NCBI RefSeq assembly: GCF_043290135.1
Contig: NC_134702.1
Location: 76,504,917 to 76,568,916 of the forward strand
Source: Rhipicephalus microplus
Taxonomy: Eukaryota > Arthropoda > Arachnida > Ixodida > Ixodidae
Direction: 5' to 3'
DNA: 64,000 nucleotides
Below are positions 44,615 through 57,580 of the stretch, piece after piece; position 1 is the first letter of the stretch, and every line of letters begins with the position of its first letter. The translations under genes and the position numbers were made by a program. Under the pieces are notes generated by a model. It did not search any database and had not been told where the DNA came from. It saw only the letters and a list, made by a program, of their open reading frames with translations.

Positions 44615-45352
44615 GCGGCGCTCTCAACACGAACAAACGCTTCCAAGAGTGTCCCTGGAGCGCCTGTGTTCTCTTACACCAGCATTTTGTAGAGTTACGT
44701 GAGATCGGATCTGAATGAGTTGACTGCCAGCCTCCCTTTTTATAACATTGAAATTTGTCGCTATCCCATTCATTGCGTCACCTGTTCCGTGAAACTGTGC
44801 AATCATCCCTGCCACAGTCATGGACTGCACTTGACAAAATGCGCACGAGTATACATAGCCACCGAGAATGCTTCGTAAGACACAGCTAGATATCCGGCGG
44901 CTATGCACGTTTTGCAGGTTCTGTACCATTCGTCATAGGTTATTCACGCGGATCCGTACCTCTGATTTCGTTTCGTGCGTTATTTGTGCGTGAAAAACGT
45001 GGGGCACGTTTCGACCTGCTTGCATTTCTTAATATGACCTTCCAATTTCTTGCTGTCGTGTTTACTGCTTCGCCTTTGTGGCATAGTTGTGACTTTTTAT
45101 GCGGCATCGCATATGGCGAATACTAACGAAGGTTGGTCAAATTGTTTTCATCTTTATGTTCTTATATTTCTTTTTTATTTTAAATTACGTATGCATTTCT
45201 CTGCCTACTCCATGAGAAAAAGATCTCTTTCCCTTTTCGTAAGACTATCCTCAACATAAAAGGATAAATGGGAAAACCAAAATAGGTTTTTCTTTGGTGG
45301 AATGAAGATTGCTAAGTAAATGTCGTCTAGTCGCGGTTCCATTTTGTGTGAA

Positions 45353-45430
45353 TGCAGCTTGGTGGGCAGATTATTAACTATCTTGTGATAATGCAGCTTG
45401 CTGGGCTGATGATTAACTATGTAGTGATAA
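45353..45430 (+). repeat. 39-bp tandem duplication
   Basis: Two adjacent units starting atgcagcttg and ending gtgata (45353-45391 and 45392-45430) with a few differences. Confidence 0.75.
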
Positions 45431-45454
45431 CGTGGCTATAGCAATTAAGACTGG

Positions 45455-45528
45455 GTTAACTGGCAGAACTTGGGAGAGGCCTTTGCCCTTCGGTGGGTTT
45501 AGTCAGACCGATGATGATGAATTGACTT
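45455..45528 (+). mobile_element. RTE 3'-end fragment
   Basis: Only the conserved last 70 bp of an RTE: aactggcagaacttgggaga, ggcctttgcccttcggtggg, then gatgatgatga. It matches, in opposite orientation, the 3' end at 5963-6030. Extreme 5' truncation. Confidence 0.85.
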
Positions 45529-45829
45529 AAGTACTATAAAAAACACCTCATAAACGTCACTGCTATACAAGCTAGCAGTGACAAAGAATATTAGATGCTA
45601 TGCATGCTCACTTTTGTGAAGTTGTCAGAAAGCACGCTGAGCCTGCTCTATAGCGGCACATGCAATCTGTGGCGGTTTTTTTTTCCTTCATTTCTTCATA
45701 TGCGAATTTTTTTCTAATAACACACAGTGTTTGACATTATGAGGGCGCTCATCTATTGCAAATAGCGAAACTTAGTAAATATGGTCCCAGTAGCGATGAC
45801 ATGAGTGAGAAAGTGACACTTTAACGTAC

Positions 45830-45905
45830 CTGCTGTGACACAGGTCCCGTTACGACAGACTCCGGTTCTTTCGAGGTACTTGCTGTTGTTACTCTCAGTT
45901 GGTAG
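45830..45905 (-). CDS. Evasin-like gene C, exon 4 (C-x4-C exon)
   Basis: 76 bp, phase 0 in (acceptor gctgtggtcattag), phase 1 out (donor gcag/gtacgt); 25 codons: LPTESNNSKYLERTGV then CRNGTCVTA. It has the GVCRNGTC motif with N-glycosylation sites NNS and NGT. Together with exon 3 at 46962-47054 it gives 17 residues between the fourth-type Cys and this pair, inside the class A evasin range as I remember it. The downstream exon is not certain; an open frame at 44.6-44.9 kb has a similar C-x2-C start to the 27-kb candidate but does not match in phase. Confidence 0.62.
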
Positions 45906-46514
45906 CTAATGACCACAGCACAAAAAAAGAAGAGGAAAGAAAGGAGAATGACGAAAGATGCTGACATACAGTCCCTGTCAAGGGTATGTGAATATCAAAT
46001 ATTCGACTTCGAAGCGTTTAGGAAAAATGAAATCAAAGCGCGAACCAAATAAATATTCTTCGTGAATTTTCCAATGAGAGCGGCACATTTAGAAAGTTTA
46101 TCAAAAAAAAAGGTCACATCAAGCACACGGGAAAAGGCAACGTTGAAGTAACGCTAATAATATACCGGAAACGTATGCGCAGCACAAAACTATGACTCTC
46201 CACTACCACATAGGGAGCTATTTGATGTTCTTATGAAGGGTGGATAGCGCTTGGTGTGTTCCGAAAGCAGCTACAATGTTCGGTGTGTCGCCATTGCTCA
46301 AAAAAAAAAACGAGAACAGTCGTACATGCACACTACTGCCGATGTGTTCATCTTTTTCATCTTTGTTTAGCTTTTGAGATTGCTCTCTCAAATGCATGCA
46401 GCAATGTCAAGTCATTAGGGATAAAACTGAAAAATGCCGATTTTTCCTAATTTCAGACATTTTAAGATATTTTACAGCCTTTCTTTTCGATTTCAACAGT
46501 CGTTTTTAGTCTAA

Positions 46515-46623
46515 TTTCAGTACACTATCACAACAAAACTGTCAGCCTCATACACACTGCAGTGAGTGGATTTTCAGTACACTATTACAACAAAACTGTG
46601 GGCCTCATACACACTGTAGTGAT
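46515..46623 (+). repeat. 55-bp tandem duplication in the intron between exons 3 and 4
   Basis: Two units, each ttcagtacactat(c/t)acaac... through catacacactg(c/t)agtga, at about 46515-46568 and 46571-46623. It lies inside the presumed intron of gene C. Confidence 0.8.
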
Positions 46624-46961
46624 CTGGCAACTACACTTGAATGCTGACAAAACATCTGCGAAAGCGTATAGTGTATGCAGGGGGGGGGGGGGAAGCACTG
46701 TTGTTTATGAAGACTACTTCATATTTCTTTTTAATAAGCACCACTATGTAACTATTTGAGCTGATTTCTATACTCGGTATTAAGTTTTATGGCATTCGAA
46801 TAGTTGTGTAGGGAAAATACATTGAAAATGTTATATTCAAAGAAGCTTCTCACATTCGACTAGATCCCCCTTTAACCTGAATAAACTTACGGCTAGATTC
46901 GTGGTATTGCAAATGATACAACTTCACTATAGGGAAATTTGAAGACGTTCATTACACGTAC

Positions 46962-47054
46962 AGCACACAGGCGTCCGTCGTTGAGCATCGTTTTGTTCCA
47001 AGTGTGGTTCCTCGAATCATAGCAGCTCGCGATGCATCCAACAGCCACTTGAAG
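46962..47054 (-). CDS. Evasin-like gene C, exon 3 (C-x3-C exon)
   Basis: 93 bp, phase 0 at both ends, with branch-point-like ttctaac and acceptor ttatacgtgcag upstream and donor gct/gtacgt. Reads LQVAVGCIASCYDSRNHTWN then KTMLNDGRLCA: C-x3-C-x18-C, two N-glycosylation sites (NHT, NKT) and an 'NDGRLC' block in the position of 'PDGTPC' in gene D. Exon order, phases and Cys positions match gene D, and exon 4 follows 1.06 kb downstream. High glycosylation is usual for class A evasins. Confidence 0.65.
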
Positions 47055-47976
47055 CTGCACGTATAATCGTTAGAAGTACATGTAAAACGCCAATATTATG
47101 TGCTCAATCGATGCCGCATGCACAGGTATTGCGTATCTTGCGTTTCACGATCGATGGGCAAAAAGAGTGAAGGAAGCAGAATGCAATAAAATACTACTTG
47201 TTCTTGTTTTTTTAGTTCGCTACGCTAGCCCTTCAAAACATCCAGAAAGTATTATAACATTCAAGAGGGCGCCGGGAACACATGAGTTCATTTCTTTTAA
47301 AATAGAACTTCTTTCAAAGATATCGCAATAGTCTTCTTATGTATGTCACTGTTCTGGTGCTTCATGTACGACCAATAAGAACTAGTTGTTTTTTTTATTT
47401 TTATCTAATCTTACTACACTAAAAATAAGCGCTGTTGGAAAACCCTGTGAATAGGTGTAGTGGAGCATAAAAAAGAAGTGATTCCTATCCTTGGTGGAAG
47501 AAGTGGTAAAAAGACACGAGCAAGAGCCAAAGCTTATGCTGATATTCGGATAGGCTTCAGCGCAATTCAGACTACGACCAAGCAGATACTCAGAACACAG
47601 ACGAGTGATGATATATAACGTATGTTGAATATTGCAACTATAAAATGCGTCCTTGTTGCCAAACTAAAGCCCAGGTAAACCAAAGATATGCAACTGTATT
47701 TTCGTTTACTATCTGATAACGTAGGCAACTGATCGAGTTTACATATATACATCAATGGTGCCTATTGTCATCTAGGCAATTGTTTAAACACAGAGTTTTA
47801 GTCACCTTTGTGTTTATAGACGTTGTATTCACCTGACAGTGGTAGGTGTAGGGAGTGTGCACTGAAAAAGAAATGGGATAGAAAAGATGCAACCCCACCG
47901 TGCATGATTTTTTTCTTTCTAAAAATTTCTTGCAGAAATACCATGAATTCTGACCAGCATAATCCCCCAAGGTAAC

Positions 47977-48044
47977 TTGTGCAATGATTCCTACACATAC
48001 GAAGAGATGCTGGTACCAGGAGCGATAAATTTCTAAAACTAGCG
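47977..48044 (-). pseudogene. Damaged evasin-like C-x4-C exon
   Basis: After a good acceptor (ccctgtcttatttcatcag) the frame ASFRNLSLLVPASLRMCRNH places Cys at exon residue 17, exactly as in the intact 25-codon exons. However, one extra base follows the acceptor, so the phase is 2 and not 0; the Cys pair is C-x3-C and not C-x4-C; and the donor (gttacc) is poor. I read it as a decayed paralogue. Confidence 0.4.
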
Positions 48045-48712
48045 CTGATGAAATAAGACAGGGTAATGACAAAAAAAGGTCTAAAAAATTTACCACCCCT
48101 TTCTTCGGTCTTGCGAGTGCTTTATTTTGAACTAAAATAAAATTGACGCCGAGGACCACAGCCAAACACCAGTAATATAATGTCTTTTTGCCCTACTGCA
48201 AAATAAAGCTTGTCTTGAAGCCATTGTTGACGCCTAAACTTTTCCGTTGTAAAAAATAAGCGCAGTCATTGTTGCAGCATTGTTTGTGAAAATGAAAGCA
48301 AACCTTAAAAATGCATATCCAGTTCTACACGGAGCATCAGCACAAATAATTTGTCATTTTCAACCCGGCACCTTGTTCCTTTTTTATTCTTACGGTTAGT
48401 TCTTTATGAAACCTTATTGAGCTGCTGTAGCAAAAAATTCTCCTAGTTCTATATTCCTTTTGATCAATCAATCACTACTGAAGAGAACCCTACTTGGTCC
48501 TCTCCGGTAGTCAGCACCTGCGGTTGCCACTAAGTTAAAGCACTCCCGAGCTCTATTAAGTCATGCATTTTGCCACCCAGTGGTCTTAATACATCCAGAA
48601 CATATCCGCATAGCAACCGATTTCTATTTTCTTCTTGTTTATTAAAGCTATTCAACAACCGCAGTAGCAGTACTGCTTTCTGAGTAAATTTCATATTGCT
48701 ACGTAGCTGACG

Positions 48713-48738
48713 TATCAGCGGTGACGTCACCGCTGATA
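48713..48738. promoter_or_regulatory. Perfect 26-bp palindrome with a CRE core
   Basis: tatcagcggtgac is followed by its exact complement, giving a 26-bp palindrome centred on TGACGTCA, the consensus cAMP response element. A bZIP binding site is possible; no nearby start site confirms it. Confidence 0.45.
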
Positions 48739-48744
48739 TGACTT

Positions 48745-50440
48745 GCGTTTCTCACAGTGTTGCACATAGTGTAAAGGGCAGCCCATTGTTCTGTTGTCTA
48801 TAAGATAAGAAGCTTTTATGTCTAGACGGCTGCCTCAGCTGACAATCACAGCTAATGCGCGACATTAAAGACTTTTTCTAACAACCTCCTACGAATGCGT
48901 TTCGGCTTAAAATTCACATAGGAACAATAAAATTTGACAGCTAATAAATGAACTTTTTATTCTCACTCTAACGGGTGGGCTGAGCAAGATTCGTAAGGAA
49001 TAGGAAAAAAAGGACGATGAACTGATCAAAGAGGCTGGAGATAATAGAAGCTGAAAAAGGTCACTAGTTTGGGATTCAAGCGTGGTGTCATCTGTTGTGC
49101 TTGGCAGAAAATTTCATTACCTTGATCACGACCTTCCATAAGATTTTATGAACTTCTTGTAGTTAAGGTCTTTCAAGACAGAATACAACAAAAAGGTTAA
49201 GGGAACTTCAGCTTCGCGTCCAAGAGTAGAACGCAATAGCCCAATCGGGCATCGCATCGTTCTCGGTGCATACCTCAACCACACCGTAAAGACACGAATG
49301 CCTGTGCACGCAACACTGGCCGTTCCAAAGTATTCTAGAATGCCTACTACAAGTACGGTTGTTAAGTGCCCACAGCGACACAATTATTCCTTTTGCGAAT
49401 CAGTGAAGCGCCCACTACGTATCTGTAAGGCAACACGCCTTAAGGCTTTATTTATGGTACTTTTTCTTATGCTTTTGCTCATGGTCATGATTGAATATAT
49501 CTGAGTGCTTTATGATGGCTGCGCCTTTAAAACACCCATTTGTTGCACAATTCACACTGTTTGACTGCCGGTGCAATTATACGCTCCTGCCACGCTATAT
49601 CACATAAATTAAAGACACACCTGCCGCTATATGACATTTATGTGCAGTGATTTTTTTCTGAAGCAGTTCTGAGAAATTGGCCCACCGAAGTACTTTGCAC
49701 TTTATCAGCTGCTACAATTGGTTTGGGAGAAGTTTTGCCTTGCGTTTTACCCCTCTCTCACTGAAGGTGTTAATGTCATTACGTTGAAATGTCATTCTAT
49801 GTAACGAATTCCATTTGGTCCGTTGTGATGCTACACAGAAAACCGTAATGTCATTGGCTCATAATATCAATGTCCATGATTAGGAAAAAAATGAGGAGAG
49901 AAAGAGAGAAATGCGGATCAAATTGATTATTCTTACTATGTAAGAATTCCCTAGCGTAGAGGGTATACGTTCAGTTTGACCACGATGGCTAATGTGTTTA
50001 TCGACCCCAATTGGTTGTTGCAGACAATCGATTCTAAATGTAGCAGCCACATAATGTCATCGAGTGTGAATGTCATAGCACTCGAATAGCACTAAAACAT
50101 CCAGTGTGACACGGGTATTGAACTGGCGACTATACTTTAGGAGTACAGCAGTACAACAAGCCATTCCTCCATGATACAAAGCGCTGACCGCCGTAGTGTT
50201 TTAGGGTTAGAGGTAAAGGCGAACATTTTTAGGATCGTTGTTTATCACTGGCATTCGTGAACGGTTTCGACGCTATAAAGGCACTTCTCCGTACATCGGG
50301 TTTGGGCCACTGGTCATATGCTGGCTTCTGTGTGATTAAGCTGGCAACACTCAGCACTAACTTTATGCCAAAACAAAGCCACTGGCTGCTTTATAACTCA
50401 ATTGATAGCTTTAGTCACTTTGCACTCTATGGGTACATAA
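48745..50440. other. Intergenic or intron with a shared repeat
   Basis: 49208-49440 is the second copy of the repeat at 26507-26815. A short frame before it (KDLNYKKFIKSYG, minus) vaguely resembles the unassigned frame at 26.4 kb. Nothing else supported. Confidence 0.45.
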
Positions 50441-50444
50441 ATAT

Positions 50445-50677
50445 ATATGTGGGGTTTAACGTTCCAAAACCATCACATATGATTATGAGAGACGCCATAG
50501 TGGAGAGCTCCAGAAATTTTCACTACCTGAGGTTCTTTAACGTGCACTGAAATCTGAGCACATGGGCCTACAATATATTTGCTTGTATCAAGAATACAGC
50601 CACCGCAGCTGGGATTTAATCCCACGTCCTGCGGGTCAGCAGCCGAGTACCTTAGCCACTAGACCACTGCAGCGGGA
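50445..50677 (-). mobile_element. Ruka-like SINE
   Basis: Reverse, full length: tRNA head at the high-coordinate end ('ccgctgcagtggtctagtgg' in sense, 'tgacccgcaggacgtgggat' for the anticodon/box B side), body 'cacgttaaagaacctcaggt' and end 'atggttttggaacgttaaac'. Confidence 0.85.
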
Positions 50678-50710
50678 CAGCTTACTATAAGTCGTTGAGT
50701 GATTATAATA

Positions 50711-50818
<108 letters not shown>

Positions 50819-51021
50819 TCCGAGGGTGGATCAATGGGCTCAACTTCATAGTTGACAGGAGATGTTTGCCGCACCACACGGTAGGGGCCATGGTATTTCG
50901 ACGAAAGCTTCGGGGAAAGACCGGGAGGGGTAGACGGGACCCAGAGCCAAACCAGCATTCCTGGGTTATAGTGTACAGTAGACGCAGAGGAATCGTGGTC
51001 AGTTTTCTGGCGCCATTGGTC

Positions 51022-54000
51022 TTATGCGGTAAATGAGCGAGCGAGTTGACGACACTCTTCGGCATAAGCAGCTGCTTCGGAAACAGGCGTCGCTTCGGAA
51101 ACATCAGGCCTGTAAGGGAGAATGGTGTCCATGGAGCATGATGGCTCACGTCCGCACAGGAGGTAGAAAGGAGAAAAGCCAGTGTTTGTTTGTGGCGCAG
51201 AGTTGTACGCGTACGTGACAAAAGGGAGCACTTGGTCCCAATTAGTGTGGTCGTCAGAGGCGTACATGGCAAGCATATCTCCAAGGGTACGGTTAAAGAG
51301 TTCTGTCATGCCATTGGTTTGGGGATGGTATGCTGAGGATTTCCTATGGACAGTGCGACATGCCTTGAGTAGCTCGTCGACGGCGTTCGAGAGAAACACG
51401 CGTCCACGGTCACTGAGTAATTCACGAGGTGCACCGTGTCGCAAAATGAGATGGTGAAGAAGAAAGGACGCAACGTCTTTCGCAGTGGTAGCAGGCAGCG
51501 CAGATGTTTCAGCGTAGCGTGTTAAATGATCCACGGCGACGATAATCCACCGGTTGCCTCGAAGAGAGTTGGGTAGAGGACCATAAATATCAATTCCGAC
51601 GCGGTCGAATGGTCTCGCTGGGCAGGTTAAGGGTTGCAAAGGGCCAGCAGTGCTGTGAGAAGGCGTCTTGCGTCGTTGACACATGGTGCATGACCGAACG
51701 TACTGGCAAACGTGCCGATACATGCCGCGCCAGTAGTATCTTAGACGAAGGCGAGAGTAAGTCTTAAATACTCCGGCGTGGCCACACTGGGGGTCATCGT
51801 GAAAGGCAGCGCAGATGTCCGAACGCAAATGACGAGGGATGACAAGGAGCCACCTACGGCCATCCGTCACGTAATTGCGGCGATACAACAAGCCTTCACG
51901 GACAGCAAAGTATCTTGCTTGACGAGAGAGGGAGCGTGAAGTCGTTTCTGACGAACTGTGAGAGAGGACGTCGAGCAAAGAATTGATCCAGGGATCCTTG
52001 CGCTGTTCGGATGGCATGTACGTGATGCTCAACGATGACGAATCGCAAATGGCAGTTGATAAGCAGGCAAGGTCAGGAGGCAGTGGAGAACGGGATAGTG
52101 CATCGGCGTCTGAATGTCTGCGTCCTGAGCGATAAACAACACGGATGTCGTATTCCTGAAGGCGTAAAGCCCAACGAGCGAGGCGGCCAGTAGGATCTTT
52201 CATGGGCGCTAACCAGCATAAGTCATGGTGATCTGTGACAACATCAAACTGGCGTCCGTAAAGGTAGGTGCGAAATTTTCCTATAGCCCAAATGATAGCC
52301 AAGCACTCCTTTTCCGTGACGGAATAGTTGGACTCTGCCTTCGTTAGTGTACGGCTGGCATAGGCGACAACGTACTCGTCGCAGCCATCCTTGCGTTGAG
52401 CGAGAATGGCACCGAGGCCGACACCGCTTGCATCCGTGTGAATTTCAGTCGGTGCATTGGGATCGAAGTGGCGGAGAACTGGCGGAGAAATGAGTAGCCG
52501 GCGTAGCGCCGTGAATGCCTCATCGCAGTGGGAATTCAAGCCTGAGAGGTCCGCGCTACGGGAGAGAAGCTGAGTCAGAGGGGCAATTCTAGAGGCAAAG
52601 TTGCGAATGAAACGCCGAAAATAGGAACACAAGCCTATGAAACAACGAAGCTCCTTTAGGGTAGTAGGCTTGGGGTACTCGGCAACGGCACGCAGTTTGG
52701 CAGGATCTGGCGATATTCCTTCTTTTGAAACGACGTGGCCGAGAATTGTGAGTTTGCGGGCGCCAAAACGACATTTCTTGAAGTTAAGTTGCAACCCGGC
52801 TGCCGTAAGGCACTGGAGAACTTGTTCCAGACGGGAAAAATGAGTTTCGAAATCCGCCGAGAATACAACTATGTCGTCTAAATAGCAAAGACAGATGTGC
52901 CATTTAAGTCCCCTGAGGACACTGTCCATCATTCTTTCAAAAGTCGCAGGCGCATTGCAAAGACCGAAGGGCATTACATTAAATTCATATAAGCCGTCAG
53001 GGGTCACAAACGCCGTTTTTGGACGGTCTGGTTCAGCCATTGGTACTTGCCAATATCCAGAGCACAGATCCAGTGAAGAGAAAAACTCCGCACCTTGAAG
53101 GCAATCCCAGGCGTCATCAATGCGTGTCAGGGGATAAACATCCTTGCGTGTGATGTTGTTTAGTCGACGATAATCCACGCAAAACCTGATGGAGCCATCC
53201 TTTTTTCGCACGAGGACCACTGGCGAAGCCCAAGGACTGTGTGAGTGCTGAATAACACCACGTTGCAGCATCTCGTCGACGTGTTGAGTGATGACGTCAC
53301 GCTCGGCCTGCGAGACGCGGTAGGGGCGCTGACGAAGTGGAGTATGATGACCGGTGTCGATATGGTGAGCGACAACTGACGTGCGTCCCAAGGGAGGTTG
53401 TCCGTGGTTGAAGGAGGCGCGGAAACGGTCAAGTAGTTGAATGAGCTGATTGCGCTGGTCTTGCGTAAGGCCGGTGTCTACGCTGCGCAACAGAACGTCT
53501 TCGTCAGGTAGTGAGGGCGCGGTGCCAGCTGTGACAGCATCCACGGACATCGGTGTCGTATCAGAACGGGCATCGAAAGGAAAGATGTCATCATAAGTGT
53601 CAAGACTCCCAATGCATTCGCCATGCAATAAGGTAGCGGGACAAGGGAACGGATTGCACACGTACACGGCACTGGAGCCATCGGCAAGTGTTATGACGAC
53701 AAACGAGACGACAAGGTTCCGGCGACGAGCGCATTCTTGTGACGGCATAAATAGGGCAGTTGAATTAGAAACGGAGTTGCACAAAAGAGATACCGCGGTG
53801 ACCGAAAAAGCAGAAATGACGACGTCAGCGGCGACGATCATCTTTTTGGGTGAGCGAGGGAGATCTATGAATGTCGTGCTGAATGGAAACAAAACGAGTT
53901 GAGCACGAACGCAGTCGACAACCGCATGATTAGCGGAAAGAAAGTTCCATCCCAGGATGATTTCATGAGACGCATGCGGAAGGACGACAAATTCAACGAT

Positions 54001-54198
54001 GTAAAGCACTCCTTGAATCACAACACGAGCAGTGCATGTGGCAGAAGGTTGGACGTGTTGCGAACTCGCCGTACGTAAAGAAATTTCAACCAGTGGAGTC
54101 GTCACTTTGTTCAGTTTGCGGCATAACACTTCACTGATTATACAAATAGCGGCACCTGTGTCGACAAGAGCAGTTGTGGCGAAACCGTCCACAAACAC
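51022..54198 (-). CDS. Gypsy pol: protease, reverse transcriptase, RNase H, integrase
   Basis: A 1,058-codon frame. Protease [14 protein letters not shown] (residues 8-21) and ILGWNFLS. Reverse transcriptase: [50 protein letters not shown] and [10 protein letters not shown] (YLDD). RNase [15 protein letters not shown] and [20 protein letters not shown]. Integrase: H2C2 region ([26 protein letters not shown]) and core [41 protein letters not shown] (third acid is Glu). The catalytic residues appear complete. The frame extends upstream of 54198 to overlap the gag end in another frame, suggesting ribosomal frameshifting near ggaggaaaac. A TAA at 51022 cuts the tail; the same frame continues to about 50820 with [16 protein letters not shown] and [19 protein letters not shown]. 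Confidence 0.93.
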   Translation of the reverse strand: MFVDGFATTALVDTGAAICIISEVLCRKLNKVTTPLVEISLRTASSQHVQPSATCTARVVIQGVLYIVEFVVLPHASHEIILGWNFLSANHAVVDCVRAQLVLFPFSTTFIDLPRSPKKMIVAADVVISAFSVTAVSLLCNSVSNSTALFMPSQECARRRNLVVSFVVITLADGSSAVYVCNPFPCPATLLHGECIGSLDTYDDIFPFDARSDTTPMSVDAVTAGTAPSLPDEDVLLRSVDTGLTQDQRNQLIQLLDRFRASFNHGQPPLGRTSVVAHHIDTGHHTPLRQRPYRVSQAERDVITQHVDEMLQRGVIQHSHSPWASPVVLVRKKDGSIRFCVDYRRLNNITRKDVYPLTRIDDAWDCLQGAEFFSSLDLCSGYWQVPMAEPDRPKTAFVTPDGLYEFNVMPFGLCNAPATFERMMDSVLRGLKWHICLCYLDDIVVFSADFETHFSRLEQVLQCLTAAGLQLNFKKCRFGARKLTILGHVVSKEGISPDPAKLRAVAEYPKPTTLKELRCFIGLCSYFRRFIRNFASRIAPLTQLLSRSADLSGLNSHCDEAFTALRRLLISPPVLRHFDPNAPTEIHTDASGVGLGAILAQRKDGCDEYVVAYASRTLTKAESNYSVTEKECLAIIWAIGKFRTYLYGRQFDVVTDHHDLCWLAPMKDPTGRLARWALRLQEYDIRVVYRSGRRHSDADALSRSPLPPDLACLSTAICDSSSLSITYMPSEQRKDPWINSLLDVLSHSSSETTSRSLSRQARYFAVREGLLYRRNYVTDGRRWLLVIPRHLRSDICAAFHDDPQCGHAGVFKTYSRLRLRYYWRGMYRHVCQYVRSCTMCQRRKTPSHSTAGPLQPLTCPARPFDRVGIDIYGPLPNSLRGNRWIIVAVDHLTRYAETSALPATTAKDVASFLLHHLILRHGAPRELLSDRGRVFLSNAVDELLKACRTVHRKSSAYHPQTNGMTELFNRTLGDMLAMYASDDHTNWDQVLPFVTYAYNSAPQTNTGFSPFYLLCGREPSCSMDTILPYRPDVSEATPVSEAAAYAEECRQLARSFTA

Positions 54199-54278
54199 GG
54201 CAATCTCGTTAGGGGGCGATAGATGAGGCCTTGGAAATTTCGTCGGTGGCGCAGCTCTTGCCTCAGGAACTGCGACTG

Positions 54279-55502
54279 TTAGTTTTCCTCCTGGTCGTGG
54301 TTGGAACGGCGAAGCATGGGGGAAGGAGACCGAAGACGGGGTGAAGGAGATCGACGTCGGCTGAAGTCTGGTCGACGTGAGCGGGGGTCATGTGAATCAG
54401 GTGTCACATGCGATTCTGATGGCCGAGGTATGTTGCCGGAATGCTGCACATCATTAAAATAGAATCCACGGCGACGACAGTAGCGCGCGACATGTCCTGG
54501 AATACCACAGTTGTAGCAGACGGGCCGGTTATCCGGAGTACGCCAAGAGTTTACATGTGCTCGAGGTGGTGGAATGGGCCGATTTACCGGATAAACTGAA
54601 ACTGGTGACCTGTAGTAGTTGGTGGCTGGACTGTTTGAAGGGAGCGGCGGTTGGGCAGGAGGTCGGCGGACGGCTTCTGCATAAGTCAGCGGTGCAGCCA
54701 CTGATATTGGGGATGTGGGCGAAGGGAGAGCCTCGGCAACTTGCGTCTGAATAACACGGCGAAGTGAGTGGTCCAGTGTTGTGGGGGTCTCGTTGATGGT
54801 GGCGACAAGAGAGAGCTGTCGAGCAACTTCCTCCCGGATGTACTGTTGAATTTGAGGCATTAACACGCTGTAGTCAGAGCCACTGCTTTTGCACTCCAAG
54901 GCCGAAATATCAGCTGTCTGTGTATTAGCGCGACGTGTAGAAACTCGTTGCTTGCGCAGCTCATCGAAACTTTGACATAACTGAATCACGGCCGTGATGG
55001 TCTGTGGGTCTTTGGCCACAAGCATATGAAAAGCGTCGTCATCAATGCCTTTCATTATGTTCTTTATTCTGTCAGCCTCCGTCATCCTGGTATCAACTCG
55101 CCTACAGAGGCTGATCACATCCTCAATGTAGCTCGTGAAGCTCTCACCATTTCGCTGAAATCGTCCCCGCAGTCCCAGTTCAGCACGAAGCTTACGCATG
55201 GCTGGACGACCGAAAAACGAGGTGACGGCCTCTTTGAAAACCGACCAGGTGGGGATGTCGGCTTGGTGGTTGGTGAACCATAGGTTGGCCAAATCCGTCA
55301 AGTAGAAGATGACGTGAATCAGCTTCGCAGGGTCATCCCACTTGTTAATCGCGCTGGCATGCTCGTACTCTGCCAGCCAGTCCTCGACATCTTGATCTTC
55401 AGTGCCGTTGTATACTGGTGGGTCACGCAGACGAAGTACACCAGAACACATGACAGGTGGCAGCGTGGAAGAACCTTGTGGGGGATCGACGCGCTCGGTC
55501 AT
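54279..55502 (-). CDS. Gypsy gag with CCHC zinc knuckle
   Basis: Likely start [16 protein letters not shown] at 55502 (an upstream in-frame ATG at 55580 lies in the leader). Capsid: [60 protein letters not shown]. Nucleocapsid: [16 protein letters not shown], one CCHC knuckle, followed by an Arg/Ser-Pro-rich tail ending DQEEN. Packages the element RNA into particles. Uninterrupted 407 codons from that start, unlike the degraded gypsy at 42-43 kb, which has the same domain order. Confidence 0.9.
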   Translation of the reverse strand: MTERVDPPQGSSTLPPVMCSGVLRLRDPPVYNGTEDQDVEDWLAEYEHASAINKWDDPAKLIHVIFYLTDLANLWFTNHQADIPTWSVFKEAVTSFFGRPAMRKLRAELGLRGRFQRNGESFTSYIEDVISLCRRVDTRMTEADRIKNIMKGIDDDAFHMLVAKDPQTITAVIQLCQSFDELRKQRVSTRRANTQTADISALECKSSGSDYSVLMPQIQQYIREEVARQLSLVATINETPTTLDHSLRRVIQTQVAEALPSPTSPISVAAPLTYAEAVRRPPAQPPLPSNSPATNYYRSPVSVYPVNRPIPPPRAHVNSWRTPDNRPVCYNCGIPGHVARYCRRRGFYFNDVQHSGNIPRPSESHVTPDSHDPRSRRPDFSRRRSPSPRLRSPSPMLRRSNHDQEEN

Positions 55503-55727
55503 CGCGGACTGAGATGGTAGCTTACGGCTGCGGAGCTCCAGGACGTTACCCAGCACTTTTCCACCAAATGCAACGAGCAAGGTTGCGTAAAAACACAGGT
55601 TATTATTCCAGAAACGTTAGCCGCAACAAGCTGGTACAGGCAGGAACCCGGCAAGCACGAGCCACACACGGACGTCAACGTCTTCTTTCACGCTGGCACA
55701 GAGCTGGCGCCACTATGCTTCGGTACA

Positions 55728-56941
<1,214 letters not shown>

Positions 56942-57580
56942 CTATGGAGCCGTGACAGCACAGCACTGTAGACGCAGTTCAAGATTGCGTATACCCGGCA
57001 CTGTAAACTGCCCTGGCAAAATTAAAAAATTGTTCAGCACATTTATAAGGTCTATATTGCCATCATTAAAAGTGAAGACAGCGTCAATAGCGCATATATA
57101 CAGCTTTTGGTGCCCCTGAAAAAAGTTTTTAAGAGAGCTCTCCCACACGACAATCCAACGACTCGTTATGGTTTTGAGTTTACCTAAGGAGACATTTAAC
57201 AAGTGGTTCCAAATCAGCTTGTCCCGAGTCTTTCTGCTTAACAATGTTAATAAGAAATGCTAGGTGTTCTTTATTAGCGAATGGTTCACTATTCAACATG
57301 GTTTTGTTGAATTTGCACCAAGTTGCAGCGCCATTCGAGCAAAGGCCGTGAGATTGATTGGTATCCTTGGATGCCATGTGAAAATAAGTGTACGGGCCAT
57401 TTTTTCGCATATCCTTCAAGCTAGCACTATTTCCTTTATTGGCCTAACGATAATAGTTTTGGTGCTTGCCGATGACGACACTATTAAGACGTCCCCGACC
57501 AGATACAGATTTCCCAACAGAAAACTTGATGCCTCTGCTTTGTTTCGTTTTCACAGTTCTGGACCCATTTTTTTCTGAAT
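56942..57580 (-). pseudogene. Mutator-like (PF20700-type) transposase remnant
   Basis: In sense, across three frames: SGRGRLNSVVIGKHQNYYR (usual 'GRGRLT..VID.LQNYYG'), YFHMASKDTNQSHGLCSNGA then ATWCKFNKTML (usual 'HM.STD..P.H..CP.G..SWCK'), CLLR-TQNHNESLDC (usual 'C.GKTQN.NES'), then AVFTFNDGNIDLINVLNNF. The order and motifs match the Mutator-like transposase domain common in arthropod genomes. Multiple stops and frame changes; dead. Confidence 0.75.

Noticed and set aside
48530..48730. Minus-strand frame with FTQKAVLLLRLLNSFNKQEE as a transposase or receptor piece
   Set aside because: I could not place it in any family; length alone is not enough.
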